This document shows, piece by piece, positions 31,722 to 44,124 of a DNA stretch of 64,000 nucleotides. Source of the DNA: Thozetella sp. PMI_491 (taxonomy: Eukaryota; Ascomycota; Sordariomycetes; Chaetosphaeriales; Chaetosphaeriaceae); contig MU270119.1 of NCBI GenBank assembly GCA_021432635.1, forward strand, positions 1-64,000. Direction: 5' to 3'. A program made the translations under genes and the position numbers. Below the pieces are notes generated by a model, which did no database searches, had not been told where the DNA came from, and worked only from the letters and a program-made list of their open reading frames with translations. Each line of letters opens with the position of its first letter. Within the stretch, counting starts at the first letter, position 1.

Positions 31722-32292
31722 CATAATATTTTATTATGCTGCTATTTCCGTGGTTCCGAAATTCGCGCAATATTACGCTAAGTTCCGGGAAGAAGAAGAC
31801 GGCATGGAGTAGAATCGTTTGCATTTTCCTTCAAATTTATAACTATAGAACTCGACTCTTTCACGCTGCTGATGTCTTTGCTGTCGATCGGGCTATAACT
31901 TGCGCCACATCTTCATCGTGATCAATTAATCTGTCGAGCTCGACTGTTCATCCCAGCGGAAAACAACGATCCTACCAGTCCGCCCTCTTCAGAGAGAGCT
32001 CTAGCAAGATAATCAGCGGTACATCGACAATGGCCGTCCTAAAAGCATACAGAGGCAATTACTACCGCTGGCATTACATACCGTTCAGGAGATAGGCGGT
32101 ATCTTCACGGCCCTTTCACGAATGTCCTTAGTCATGCTGTTCGCCAAGCTTCATTGGATTCTCATACAAGGTACACTATAATCTCTAATTCTGCACTCCA
32201 TTTGCATTTTAGAGTTGATGTTTTAGAGGCCAACAATAATAGTTCTGAGGCAGACAAAGCTTGTTTTCTATTCAAAAAGTGAAATTAAAGGT
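31722..32292. other. Intergenic region, convergent 3' ends
   Basis: Between the BBE gene and the GH1 gene, which point toward each other. No further features recognised. Confidence 0.45.
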
Positions 32293-33822
32293 CTAATTAC
32301 ATGCCACATGCCCTCCTTGGGAGCTGCCGATGTGTTTCGCAGATGATAACACGCCTGCCCCATCTTCACTATTTGCAATCAAGTGGCGAAAGAATGCCTT
32401 CAAGAAATATGCAGATCGTTTTGTGTAACGCGTTTTCTTGGGACTGTTATGGTCAACCCAGGTGACGCCGAACCGAGCAGTGTATCCTAGCGCCCATTCC
32501 CAGTTGTCCATCAAAGTCCATCCAAAGTACGATTTGATGACGATACCCTCTTGGACTGCCTTCGCAACCTCGGTTACGTAAGCACCGTAAAAGTCGATGC
32601 GAAACTGATCGTCGAGTATGTCGTCCTGTGATACAGGGTGGAAGTCGTGTTCGCCTTTGGCTGTGGTGCCGTTCTCGGTGATATAGATGGGCGTCTGGTA
32701 TCGGTTCCAGATCCATCGCAGCAGCTTTGCGAAGCCCCAGGGAGCGCTTCGGAGCCATAGAGTATCGCTCTCAGGTCCTCGTTCGACCCCTCCCTTGTTG
32801 CGATCTAGCTTCTCAATATTCCCAGCATAGTCATTCGGAGAATGAGGCCCATCCCGGTCCCGGACGAAGTAGGACGTATAGGAGTTCATGCCGTAGAATT
32901 CGGAGCTGTTTCGGACAAGCTGTTTTTCCTCCAATGTGAACTGTGGTAGGAGGTCTCCAAGCTGCTTTCTCATGGAGTTTGGATAATCGCATTCGCCAGG
33001 ACCATAAAGTGGATCTGCGAACCACGCAATCTCAAACTCCTGCGCCCGTTGTGCGGTTTCGACATCTCGAGGATTGCTCTCGTCCCATGGCTCGTAATAG
33101 TCGCCATGAAGGGTAATCATGATTTGCCCTTTTTGCGTGGGTTGGAAGTCTTGTTTGTACATTGCGCAGACGTGTCCATGCGACACCAGCTGGGTGTGAC
33201 CCACGATGAAGGTGTGCGCTGGATCCTTATGCCCAGGAGCATGGCGGCCTTCTGCGAACCCGGCACGAGCGTGCAGTGCCGGCTCATTGTAGGTAATCCA
33301 GTGCTTCACCCTGTCCCCAAACTGCTCGAAGCACAGTCGTGCATACCGACAAAAGTCTTCAGTGTATCTTCCCTTATCCAGAAGGCCACCATATCGTGTG
33401 TACAATGACTCGGGAAGATCCCAGTGGAAAATGGTGACAAAAGGAGTTATCCCATTCTCAAGCAGTAGATCGATGAGACTATTGTAGTATGCTATCCCCG
33501 CATCATTGACTGGATCGTCCTGCCCTCCAAGAGGGATGATGCGTGACCAAGATAGAGAGAATCTATATGCAGTGACACCGTATTGCTTCAGAAGGGCTAC
33601 ATCCTCTTTGTATAGGTCGTAAGACAGGCATGCATCCTGGGCCGTACTGCCATCCTTGATGCGCGACGATACTTGTGAAAAACTGTCCCATGTAGAAAGA
33701 CCTCTCTCGTCTTTATTCCAAGCGCCTTCGATCTGGGCAGCTGCCGTTGCGTAGCCCCAGTGGAAATCGGCGGGCAGGGCGGCGCGGATGGTGGGATCGA
33801 AGTGTGCCTGCGAGAAGGCCAT
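32293..33822 (-). CDS. Intracellular GH1 beta-glucosidase
   Basis: Family 1 beta-glucosidase (retaining, (beta/alpha)8 barrel) cleaving beta-glucosides in the cytosol; there is no signal peptide. Intronless, 509 residues, full length. The acid/base glutamate is in ITYNEPALH (near residue 177) and the nucleophile in PIYITENGT (near residue 381). FHWGYATAAAQIEGAW, RFSLSWSRIIPLGG, FVTIFHWDLPESL and SYFGWTLMDNWEWALGYTARFG are further family signatures. The gene is divergent from the MFS sugar transporter at 34977. Intracellular GH1 enzymes in moulds act on imported cellobiose or phenolic glucosides and can take part in cellulase induction. The neighbouring permease and GH78 rhamnosidase would suit a rutinoside-like rhamnosyl-glucoside (inference). 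Confidence 0.96.
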   Translation of the reverse strand: MAFSQAHFDPTIRAALPADFHWGYATAAAQIEGAWNKDERGLSTWDSFSQVSSRIKDGSTAQDACLSYDLYKEDVALLKQYGVTAYRFSLSWSRIIPLGGQDDPVNDAGIAYYNSLIDLLLENGITPFVTIFHWDLPESLYTRYGGLLDKGRYTEDFCRYARLCFEQFGDRVKHWITYNEPALHARAGFAEGRHAPGHKDPAHTFIVGHTQLVSHGHVCAMYKQDFQPTQKGQIMITLHGDYYEPWDESNPRDVETAQRAQEFEIAWFADPLYGPGECDYPNSMRKQLGDLLPQFTLEEKQLVRNSSEFYGMNSYTSYFVRDRDGPHSPNDYAGNIEKLDRNKGGVERGPESDTLWLRSAPWGFAKLLRWIWNRYQTPIYITENGTTAKGEHDFHPVSQDDILDDQFRIDFYGAYVTEVAKAVQEGIVIKSYFGWTLMDNWEWALGYTARFGVTWVDHNSPKKTRYTKRSAYFLKAFFRHLIANSEDGAGVLSSAKHIGSSQGGHVACN

Positions 33823-34976
33823 GGCTTGTTTAGGGAGGTCTGCGTCTGCTTCTCTGGCCCGTGTCTAGAAACTCGACAGATCCGGAAAGAAGCAGCCGGG
33901 GTCTACGTCTGCTTCGTGCTGTTGTTAGGAAAGGGTGGTGCATTTCCATAGTGATTCGTTGGCTAAATATTGGTGACGCGTGACTCCAGGCTCGGAGAAT
34001 CGAGTACCGAATCGCAAGTGCCAGTGGGCTTGTCGATGCCGGGGCGACTTTTAAGACGCACCCCTCTGCTGTCGGGAATGGCCCGGTCTGATTCGCCTAC
34101 ACCCCGACGACTAGCACGCGGGAAGCTAGGGGCCACACTCGGCCTGGTGGACAACACCGCCCGATGGGGCCAGCCGTGACCACTAGCCCTGAATACTTCC
34201 TAGCCTCCGGTGTGGAGGGGGGACCCTCAATAATTCCTGCTCCACATCCACCCCGTAGCCAGCGTCGAGCATGATCTAGATCCTCAAGTGATATTCCAGC
34301 CCCGTCTGTCGGCCTTCACTAGGATGCGGCAGGTACAATTAGCACTGTTCAGCTTGGGTAGTCTGCAAATGGGTCGGATACGAATGTCCCGACAGAACAT
34401 TACAATCAAACTGTGATGCTGGGGTTGGAACTAGCGCTGTTAAGACTCTTGGCAGGTTAGGGTGTTGGGGTAAGAAGTGGCGTGCACTTCGCCAGGCTTG
34501 CCAGGGTCCCCTCAGGGGCATTTGGTGTGCCTTCGGCTGGTGGCGCTCTAAGCTAGGCCGGCGTTCCACGTGTAGCAGCAACACAGAGGGCAGACGACCT
34601 GATCAACTCGGCACCAGTTCACCCCGAGCCCAAGACCGGCGCCCAGCGCTAGCTCCCAGTCGCCCCCTTATCGCAGGCCATGCTGCGCTCTTGAATATGA
34701 GTGTGCACGCGAACCCCACACGGCGAGCCCCAGACTTCCCCGCAGCTAGATGCCCAGGCTCTGGGGAAGCCGAAGGTCGGCTACAGCAACGCGCCGACTA
34801 CTAGGACTCCTAATTTGATGCGTTGCTTCAAAAGCCAGCCAGCAACCGGTCAGTGTGGCTACAAAAGCTTCCCCATCCACTGACGATCGAACCTCATCCC
34901 GTACAATACGGCAGCCTCGAGGCTTTCATCTTTGATTCCTTGTAATTCTCAAGCGTAGCGAAGGTCAACTTACAAT
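33823..34976. promoter_or_regulatory. Divergent promoter region, GH1 glucosidase / MFS sugar transporter
   Basis: 1.15-kb shared upstream region. No gene-like frame was accepted and no clear TATA element or repeat was recognised. Confidence 0.4.
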
Positions 34977-36914
34977 ATGGCCAACATTATCTCGCCGTCC
35001 TCTGCCGGGAAGGTCGAAGTACCCGTTGAAGAGGTTGAGCGGACTGGAGATACCAAGCTCGACGATGTCGCTCTCGAGGCCGCCGCTCGAGGTCAGACCA
35101 CGACGGGCTATGAGTCCTTGACCGTGTGGGAGACGATCAGGGCGTTCAAGATCGCCACCCTCATCTGCTTTGCGGCCGCGTTTAGCGCCGCTACTGATGG
35201 TTATCAGATTGGGTGAGTTTTCTTCTGTGCTGCCTTGCTAGCATGAGACATCCTAAAACGAAGACTGACGTGTGAAATAAAATAACAGCATGAATGGAAG
35301 CATCGTCGCTAACCAGGGTTTCATCAACCAGTTCGCGACCGAGAGAAACGGAAGTGGGACTCTCTACCTCGCCTCGCCCGTTCTTAGTGGCTGGGCCTCA
35401 ATAATGTCCGTTGGTCAAATCGTCGGTATGACGACACTGCCGTTCGTGACCTCTCGTTTTGGGCGGAAGCCGGCCATGTTCACGTACTGGTTCGTCATGG
35501 CCTTGAGCGTCATGGTCGAATCCTTGTCGCGGTCTTGGGAGCACTGGCTCATTGGCAAGCTTCTGGCTGGGTGAGTGCTTCCATCCGAACGTCGCGTGCT
35601 GTTTCTCCCGACCGCCCGAGTTGCACATTGCTGATAAAGACGTGTCTGGCGCAGTATCGGTGTTGGCTGCATGCAACACACCCTGCCCACCTATATTTCC
35701 GAGATCGCACCAGTGCGAATAAGAGGCACTATGCTCATGTGCTACTCGCTCTGGTGGACAACCGGCAGCTTCTTCGCATATATTGGCTTGCAGACCATGG
35801 CCCGCGAGCACGCGACCAACTACCTGACGCCAATCTACACCCAGTTCGCGCAGGTGGGCTTGATGCTGATCATCTACCTCATCATCCCCGAGTCTCCGGC
35901 ATGGTGTGTAGGGCGCGGTAAAGAGGAGAAGGCCAGGAAGCAGTTACAAAAGATCTATTGGGGAGTGAAAGATTTTAACATCGACCAACATCTCCAGTCT
36001 CTGTGCCTCACCGTGGAGCACGAGCGCACCGTGGCGGCCGAGCAGCGTGGGGAGCAGTGGTACGCTATCTTCCGCGGCGTGGACGGCCGCCGTACTCTGG
36101 TGGCGCTCTGGACCCTCCTGACTCAGCAGTTTATCGGCCTCGCCCTCTTCGGCACCTTTGGCACCTATTTCTTCCAGCAGGCCGGGCTTCCGGATCCGTT
36201 TAAGATCAAGTGTATCGTCTCGGGAATCAACATTGCCGCCACTATCGTCTACATCAACGTGGCTGACTTTATTGGTCGGCGCTGGCTTGCATGCCTCTCG
36301 ACGACACTATCGTGGGTGTCCTGTATTGCCATCGGCATTCTTGGAGTTTCCCCTCAGGTCCAGGCCACACAGATTATTTTTGTTCTTTTCGCCTGCTTGT
36401 GGAGTGAGACTCTCTGCTTCCTCGTTTCTGGTTCGGTGAACAAGCAGCTGACATCGCAACTGACAGATATCGGAATGACCGGCAACGGCGCTACAGGCTG
36501 GGGCTTCATCGGTGAGATCTCTTCGCAGCGCCTCCGCCCCTACACTGCCGGCTTTGGTGCAGCCACCACATGCGTTGCCGGCGTTGTCATGGCCCAGGTT
36601 ACGCCGTATATGGTCAATGCAAACCAGTGGAACTGGGGTTTCAAGACCGGCTGGTTCTACGCTGGGGTTGGCTTGCCATTCACTTTGGGCATGTGGTTCC
36701 TCATTCCTGAGACGGCTGGGTAAGTCCTCCACCCCCAGGCATGACAATTCCTTTCTCTTTTCCTCTCCTAACGGTGCATGTCAGTCGCTCTGCGGCCGAG
36801 CTGGACGAGCTGTTCGAACGCAAGATCCCAGCCTGGCGCTTCCACAAGACGGAAACCGCGACCCAACGTTTGATCAAAGTCGAGAAGACAGGAGTCGAGA
36901 AGGCGGAAGCGTAG
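34977..36914 (+). CDS. MFS sugar transporter (sugar:H+ symporter type)
   Basis: Plasma-membrane twelve-helix permease of the sugar porter family. Exons 34977-35212, 35289-35570, 35655-36719 and 36785-36914 encode 570 residues; introns are 76, 84 and 65 nt, each splitting a Gly codon after its second base. Family signatures are SRFGRKPAM (loop 2-3), PTYISEIAPVRIRG, PESPAWCVGRG, FIGRRWLACLSTT and PETAGRSAAELDELFE. The hydrophilic N terminus (about 60 residues) and short C terminus resemble fungal alpha-glucoside, hexose or rhamnose permeases; sequence reading alone cannot fix the sugar. It lies between the GH1 glucosidase and the GH78 rhamnosidase, so glucose-, rhamnose- or rutinose-type sugars are plausible (inference). 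Confidence 0.92.
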
Positions 36915-38047
36915 GAATAAAACTTGTTCTCGTAATCGCGAGCATGCTCGATCTCAGCCACGCGGAACATGCTAGATTATCACGGGATAAAATCAGCGTG
37001 AATACGTTTGCGTCACCTCGGAAGCAAATAAGCCCCCTTTTGCGGTTGAACAACGCAGACAGTGAATTTCTCAATCGGTATTTTAGTATTTAGTTCTTTA
37101 GTATTTACCAAATCGACTGTAGTATTGTTTCACGACTCTTGGTACAAGATGTGCTCCCGTGAAGTTCCAGCCTCTGTGACTGTGCTCTAGAACCAGGCCC
37201 ATACATGCAATGAAGTACATGGCGGGCCACTAGAACTTGGAAAGAGCTCAGGATTTATTAGTCGCGAATCTGCCGGTGGAAAGACAATCGGGGGACTCTT
37301 GAGCCGACTTGTGTTCGCAACGATGATGATTAGAACGCCGGGAGACTCGAGCCAGCCTCTCTTCGCAACCATGATAATTAGGACCAATGCGAGATTGGTT
37401 GCCCACACTGCCGTGCAGGCGACAACAATCCATGACATGCCGACCGAAGAACGTCTGACGCTAAAGTGTCGGAGAACTGGCCAATGGGTACACATCATTC
37501 CCGACACTCAAGCTTGGATTAGGTGCAGTAGCCCCAAGCACGGACGATTGGGGTTCTTGTCAAGGATTCTCCAAATTCCCGGATGGATGACTCGGTTCCC
37601 CATCCAGGCCAAAGCATCCTAGTCAAGGGAGTCGGTCTTGGCATTCCCGATCCGCATAACATGCTGCTACCATCCTTTGACTCCACCACATCACATCATG
37701 CGAGAGGGGGATAGCGCGGGAAACATACAAGCCCCAAGTACTGAATACGCGTAAATCGTGGAGCCGTTCTAGCGCCCATCTGCTGTCGTTCATTCGCTCG
37801 CTCGCTCCCACGATAATTGGAGCACAACTAGGCAGATGACCACGACTTCCAGGCGGTCATGAAAGGGTGAACTGAGAGGCTCAAACTGGCAGACTCTAGG
37901 TGCCAGGTCGGGATAAAACAGGCCGAATCTTCCAACTGCTCATCCAGCGTCTGCAGGAGTAAGATTATCGACTTCGTGTTTGCATAATAAATTGTGAGAC
38001 GATGCAACCGCTCACCTTCTAGCCCATCAAACTTCCCTGCAGTCGTG
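36915..38047. other. Intergenic region with imperfect 51-nt duplication
   Basis: Upstream region of the GH78 gene. An imperfect tandem pair around 37286-37334 and 37338-37385 shares TTCGCAACxATGATxATTAG. Another TACGCGTAA element is near 37745. No supported gene. Confidence 0.45.
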
Positions 38048-40839
38048 ATGGTTTCGGTTAGCGCCGTTCGGTTCGAACATTACCATGAGCCGTTCACCTT
38101 GGGTGTTCAAGTCTCGCGCCCAAGGCTCTCATGGCAGTTCAGCAACAGCGACGGCACATTCACCCAAGTTGGCTACGAGGTCGAACTGACCGAGAAGGCG
38201 GCCTGCCCTCGGGAGACCCAGGTCCGGACGGTCAAGTGCTCCTCTCCGGCCTCTCGACTCGTTCCCTGGCCGTTTGACAAGCCACTGCGGTCGAGGCAAG
38301 AGGTTGCGGTGCGCGTCAGGGTATGGGGCAGCGACGGACAACCAAGTTCTTGGAGCCAGCCGAGCTGCCTCGAGGTTGGCCTCCTCGAACCAAGTGATTG
38401 GCACTGCGACCGCATCGCGGCGCCGTGGTCGACGGATGTCACGCAGCCCGGCCCGGAGCAGTTGTTTCGAAGAGAGTTCTCCATTGACCAGCCGCCAGAG
38501 CGTGCTCGTCTCTACATTACGGCACAAGGTGTCTACGAGGCCGAGATCAACGGCCATCGTGTCGGCGATCAATTCTTGGCCCCTGGCTGGACCACTTACG
38601 ATGGCAGGCTTCAATATCAGTGCTACGACGTCGCCTCTACCCTCGTGAGTGGGCGTAATTGCATTGGTGTTCGTGTTGCGGAGGGCTGGTTCTCCGGCCG
38701 GATCGGATTCGAAGGAGGACTCCGGAATATCTGGGGCTCGCAGCTTGCCCTCCTGGCACAACTCGAAATCACCTCCGCCCATAACGCCACGACTATAGTC
38801 ACTACGGACGCCTCGTGGAGAGTCTCGACCGGGCCGATTCGGCTTGCGGAGCTTTATGATGGCGAAAAATACGATGCCACCCAAGAAGTACCGATGTGGT
38901 CGTCACCTGCGATGGACAAATCGGCCGGGGGCTGGCATGACGCTATGGTTCTCGAGCCTCTACCAGCCTCAACCGAGCTTACAGCGGGCTTCTCTGAGCC
39001 TGTGCGGAGAATTGAAACCATCCAGCCCATCACAAAGAGTTCGACACCCTCGGGCAAAACCATTGTTGACTTTGGGCAAAATCTGGTCGGATATGTCCGC
39101 CTATCCGGCATCAGCGGCAGTCGCGGCCACAAAATTACGCTCAGGCATGCTGAGGTCCTAGAAGGCGGAGAACTTGGTGTTCGGCCATTACGGATCTGTG
39201 ATGCAATCGACGAATACACTCTGAAAGGGTTCGACGGGCTAGAGACGTACGAACCCCGCTTCACCTTTCATGGGTTTCGGTACGTCCAGGTTGACGGCTG
39301 GCCTGGAGACCTCGAGCTTGGAAACCTCGAGGCTGTCGTCTGCCATACCGACATGAAATCCTCGGGCGCATTCTCGTGCTCCGAGCCCCTCCTCAACCAA
39401 CTATACCAGAATGTGTGCTGGGGGATGAGGGGGAATTTCCTCTCCGTTCCGACTGATTGCCCGCAGCGCGACGAGAGGCTGGGCTGGTCTGGCGACCTGT
39501 CCGTGTTCGCACCCACCGCAACGCTGATATACGACTGCTTTGGAATTCTGAAAAACTGGCTGGTGGACGCCCGTTACGATCAGAAAGTTCTTGGCGGCGT
39601 TCCCTCCATGGTAACGCCGAACTCCATGCTTCCCGATCCCAAGTGGCTCCGCAGAATCCCCTGCGCCATCTGGCACGACGTGGTGATCTTGGCTCCCTGG
39701 GCGCTGTACGAGGAGACAGGCGACGAGACGATCCTCGCTGACAGCTACGACAGCATGGTGGCGTGGCTAAATGTTCTGCCTCGGGCAAAGACCAGCAGCC
39801 CTCACCTTTGGGACCCCGCGGTGTACCAACTTGGTGTAAGTCGATGAGAAAGAGCAGAAGCAGACGGGTTGTTGACACCGCGCGAGTCGTCTCTTCATTC
39901 ATTTTTGTCGGATCTGCTAACGGTGCTACCACATAGGACTGGCTTGATCCAGCAGCCCCCCCGGACAAGCCCTGGAAATCATCTACAGATTCCAAGATGG
40001 TGGCGAATATGTTTCTGGTCCGCAGCCTTGACTTGATGGTTCGCATATCCAAGGTGCTGGGGAAACCCGCGGAGCAGAGCAGCTATCAAGAAGAGGCACA
40101 GCTCGCACGCGCAGAGTTACAGCGCGAGTACATCACTCCTGGAGGCCGCATTGTTTCCGATAGCCAAACGTCGTACGCGCTCGCTATCTGCTTCGACATT
40201 CTTGATGAAGAGCAGAAAGTTCGAGCAGGAGCTCGGCTTGCGGAGTTGGTGCGAAGGAATAACTTCATGATCGGGACAGGTTTCGCGGGCACTCCGTTCA
40301 TATGCGAAGCTCTCGCTCGCACACAACACCTACAAATCGCCTACTCCGTCTTGTTGGGTAAGAACTGCCCTTCGTGGCTGTACCCCGTAACCATGGGAGC
40401 AACCACTGTCTGGGAGAGATGGGACAGCATGCTTCCCGATGGTACAATCAACCCTGGAGAGATGACGTCTTTCAACCACTACGCCCTGGGCGCCATCGCC
40501 AAGTTCCTGTTCGAGCGGATTGCGGGCTTGCAGCGCGTAGACGCTGGCTGGAAAACCGTCCGCATCGCCCCCGCCATTGGCGCGACATTTTCCCATGCAG
40601 CAGCCCACCATGTCACACCGCAGGGCACAGTTTCGTGCTCATGGGAGACGCTTCCAGCGGATGGAAGGCAGACGGCCATCACACTGGACGTGACAGTGCC
40701 ACACGGAACTACGGCGGAAGTGGTGGTCCCCGACGGCGAGTCGGAAACGGTGGAAAGAGTCGGCCCTGGAAGTTGGTCGTTCCGCAAGGTTTTCACACGC
40801 CCGGCCTGGCCAGTTGAGCCCCTCCCGGCCAAGGGGTGA
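38048..40839 (+). CDS. Intracellular GH78 alpha-L-rhamnosidase
   Basis: Inverting alpha-L-rhamnosidase that removes terminal rhamnose from flavonoid or other plant glycosides. Exons 38048-39835 and 39937-40839 (101-nt intron) encode 896 residues. There is no signal peptide, so it probably acts inside the cell. Domains in order: N-terminal beta domain (SWQFSNSDGT), a rhamnosidase-N sandwich (ARLYITAQGVYEAEINGHRV, APGWTTYDGRLQYQCYDV), a concanavalin-like linker with IVDFGQNLVGYVRL, then the six-hairpin catalytic domain with TDCPQRDERLGWSGD near residue 470, carrying the conserved Asp and Glu, GATTVWERWDSM, and FNHYALGAIAKFLFERIAGL. The start at 38048 is the first ATG of this frame. A Zn2Cys6 gene follows on the same strand and a sugar permease precedes it. 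Confidence 0.95.
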
Positions 40840-41322
40840 TGAGTCAGTGTATAGGTCCTCGATGAACGAAAAACCTTGCATCATTGGTGATTTGAAGAGG
40901 GAGCAAAATGGGGCCGGGAAGGAAACAAGGACACAAAGGCAAACTAGCTATATTCAGTGGACAACAGCGTCGCAGACCAATGACATGATTTAAGAAACAT
41001 CTGTCCCTAGCCATGTATTCCAGGCTTGTTCCGGCCTGAGGGCTATCCAAACTTCCCAAGTCGGGCTCTGTAGTAGGTACCTTAGGTAGTAGTCTTAGGT
41101 GGGTCCAGCATCTCACACCTCCCTTCTGCCCCGCCCTTCTTTGTCCCTTTAGGACTCCTTTTTTTTGGTGGGGTTGCTGAAACACTGCGCCACGGTGCCG
41201 GAGGGACTGGGAAGGATCTGCGAGGGACACTAACATTTCCATACGACTCCTCCCCGCACCAAAGGATGCCTCCCGCTGCAGACCTCTAAATATTTCCACC
41301 TTAACACGTGAGGTCATCAGCA
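40840..41322. other. Intergenic region between GH78 and Zn2Cys6 gene
   Basis: 483 nt between genes on the same strand; presumed terminator of the rhamnosidase gene and promoter of the regulator. No repeats or RNA genes recognised. Confidence 0.4.
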
Positions 41323-42612
41323 ATGATTTCAATCAACAGGAGACGACGCCCACACGCCAAATCGCGACAGGTTGGTTCTATTTCAACTTCTTTCCTGGCT
41401 TTCCCATTCTGCCTTTGTCAGTACCGCTAACGCTCTGATGATTTGCCAAAGGGCTGCAAGGAATGCAAGCGCCGGCATGTCAAGTGCGATGAGCAACGGC
41501 CTCTCTGCCTCCAGTGCGAGATGCTGGGGCGAGATTGTTCGTACTCCAGTCTGCCCAAATACACTGCCCTCCCCACTCAAACATTGCCCTTACTTGAACG
41601 GCCACTCTCACCCCACGAAGAGCCATGCTTTGGCATGCCCTCGATGATTTCCCAAGCCAGCCTGTCGCCAGCTTCGGGCTTAGAACATACATCTAAGGAG
41701 GCCTACGACCTGGATCACCTTGCCTTACTTCATCACGTTGAGCACGATATGATGAAACATCCTCACACTCATTTCGTGGCTAACGAAGCGGATGCCGGCG
41801 CTCTGCTACAATTGATCATGAAGTCCGCCCTTTCCGCCTCGTATCTCATGGACGCGCTGTTGGGATTTGCCGCCCTCCACCTCAGTGTTCTCTCCAATGA
41901 CGTTGCCGAGAAGCAACGGTACACCCACCAGGCAGTCTATCTTCAGACCCGTGGCTTAGCGTCGTTCAACTCCCAGACTCCTGAAATCACCGAGCAAAAC
42001 TGTACAGCCATTTTCATATTCTCCTCAATCGCCGCCATGCATATGCTGTATGATACTGTGACCACACAGACGGATTTTCTGGAGCTACTTGAGAGATTTA
42101 TACAGTTCGTGCGCCTCTACCGTGGCCTGGGGGCCATTACCAACCGTGGTTGGCATGTCATCCGATTATCGGAGCTGCGAAGTATCTTTGACATGATTGA
42201 GGCACTCGACCGAGTGGATATGGAATGCGGAAGAGAATGTGAGAAGCTCAAGAGACTACTTTTGGAGTCCAGTGACCGACTCGGCTCAGAACCCAGCAAG
42301 GCATATCATGCAGCCCTCGAGTCATTGCAGACGGTGTTTAACCAATACAATACCCTTCCTGAACCAATGAATCGACATGTCGTCCTGGGCTGGCCTGTCC
42401 ACTTATCGGCTGAGTACTTGACCTTGCTCAACATGCGACAACCAGAGGCTCTCGTGATCCTGGCCTATTGGGCCGTCCTTTTGGACTGGGGGCGAGAGTT
42501 TTGGGTATTTGGTAATGCAGGACGGTTCCTGGTGCAAGCTATCTCGCGATACCTGGGAGACTCCTGGGAAGCTTGGATGGAATGGCCGAAACAAGCTATT
42601 AGCACCCACTGA
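41323..42612 (+). CDS. Zn2Cys6 transcription factor, candidate local regulator of the glycoside genes
   Basis: Nuclear regulator of 402 residues. Exon 1 (41323-41370) encodes the basic leader MISINRRRRPHAKSRQ; an 81-nt intron with a CTAAC branch site follows; exon 2 (41452-42612) starts at GCKECKRRHVKC. Zinc-cluster cysteines are at residues 18, 21, 28, 35, 38 and 45. An intron just before the zinc cluster and the RRRRPHxKSR leader are typical of one large fungal subgroup. The remainder is a weakly conserved helical region (DUF3468-like) with LMDALLGFAALHLS and a C-terminal WPKQAIS. Position directly after the rhamnosidase suggests it may regulate the GH1-permease-GH78 genes, as pathway-specific factors often sit in their clusters; that is inference. 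Confidence 0.88.
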
Positions 42613-44124
42613 TTGGACTTCGTCATAACAGCACACTAATGCAGTCGGTCCATCGGGCAAGAATCGGCTATATGACTCGGCGGATGAACTTTTGACACTT
42701 ATGAACGAATATCCTACTTCACTTCTCGAGCAAGAAAGTTTACCCTCAAAATTTCAGCAGACGCTGTTGTTCCTGAGGAGATGTTCCAGTCCATTCACCA
42801 TTGGTATCCATTGGCTAATGGGCCAGCCCACGCCAGTGTAACCCTGCACCCCATTGCCGTGCTAACATCAATTCCAATACCAATTCCAATGGCAATGGCA
42901 AAGCCTTCTGCTTCAGACCTCTTGACCCATTGTATCGGCTCTTGCTCATTTTAATTAATGGAAGGTTTATCTATTGCTCAAGGCCGTTAGCTGATGTAAT
43001 GCTACGCTGTGTGGGTGTGGTGGCCGGCCCAGCTGTGGGGGCCTTAGACTAAGGGGGGAGCGATTCGCAGCCGAACGGCTGGAGATCTTGCTCCTACACG
43101 GATTAACCTCTGTTCCAAAGCCTCCATCTTATACAATTATGCCTTAATTCCTTGTAATACCTTATTGAAAGAGGAGAGGACTCCATGGTCTGTGGAAACG
43201 CGTGGTATCCGTGAACACACCACACAAAACACACTCACACACTCACGCACTAGACACTCTTAGCCGCAGTGTGGAACCGATGCCTTCGGCATCACGATGC
43301 ACTCGGCAGGGCCACTGAAACATCGTGAGTCTCGTGGTACGGTGGGAAGCAGGCAAAGTAAAATTAAAAGAGGCTCCCTGAGCTCTGATTAAAGCACAAC
43401 GGATGGGGCAAAGCCCCGTAATGACTGCAAAAGAGTGTATTAAGTTAGTTTGACTAAGGGGTATTAAGGAGTGTTGGTGGCGATCGTAGTGATCTGTGTC
43501 CCCCACCGTGATGAAGGGAAGGAAAAGAACGCTGTCTACAGTCTTATTTACTTAAGGAAAAGGAGGCACTGCCTCACGTGATAAAGTCAACCTTGTCCTT
43601 GATTAGGCCAAGAGATATCGTCCAACCAGGGTGCAAAAACTGGACCTGGCACCCTACCCGAGATCACTATGCATATAGCTACCTAAGTAAGCGATTATAA
43701 ACAAGCCCTATCTTATCCTATATACTCTTATATTGTCAAGAAAAGAAGGGGGAACTGCTATTACTGCTTACTAGTCGCGAATCCTGATATATCTTAGCGG
43801 ATGCAAGACGAAGATTATACCTTAACCCCTTAGCCAACGCTGAGATCTTTTAGATAAAGGTTAAACAGTAAAGTCAATACACCCGAGTAAGCAAGGAAGC
43901 TGGGACATGTTTCCGGACAGGGTAAAGGGCGCTCGATGACGAGCTCGTATAGTAAAGTAAGTAGACTCCTCCTCCCGCTATGAGACGCCCGCTCTTAAAT
44001 TCCGAATTAGGTATGTCTCGTTCGTTTCAATAATGTATTATCGCAGTAAATTAACTCACTATCAGCTTTATACTGTAGCGCAAAATCTATATTACATTTT
44101 ACCTCGCATTCCCGCCCCTAAACC
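42613..44124. other. Intergenic region of 1.5 kb
   Basis: No supported gene. It has a CA-rich stretch near 43216-43250 and AT-rich DNA from 43700 on. No transposase motif was recognised. Confidence 0.4.

Noticed and set aside
37187-37507. Hydrophobic minus-strand frame resembling a membrane protein
   Set aside because: The repeated hydrophobic blocks come from an imperfect DNA duplication; no homology or gene structure supports it.
38129-38884. 251-codon open frame on the minus strand
   Set aside because: It lies wholly antisense to the GH78 rhamnosidase exon, has no family motif and is explained by codon bias of the real gene.
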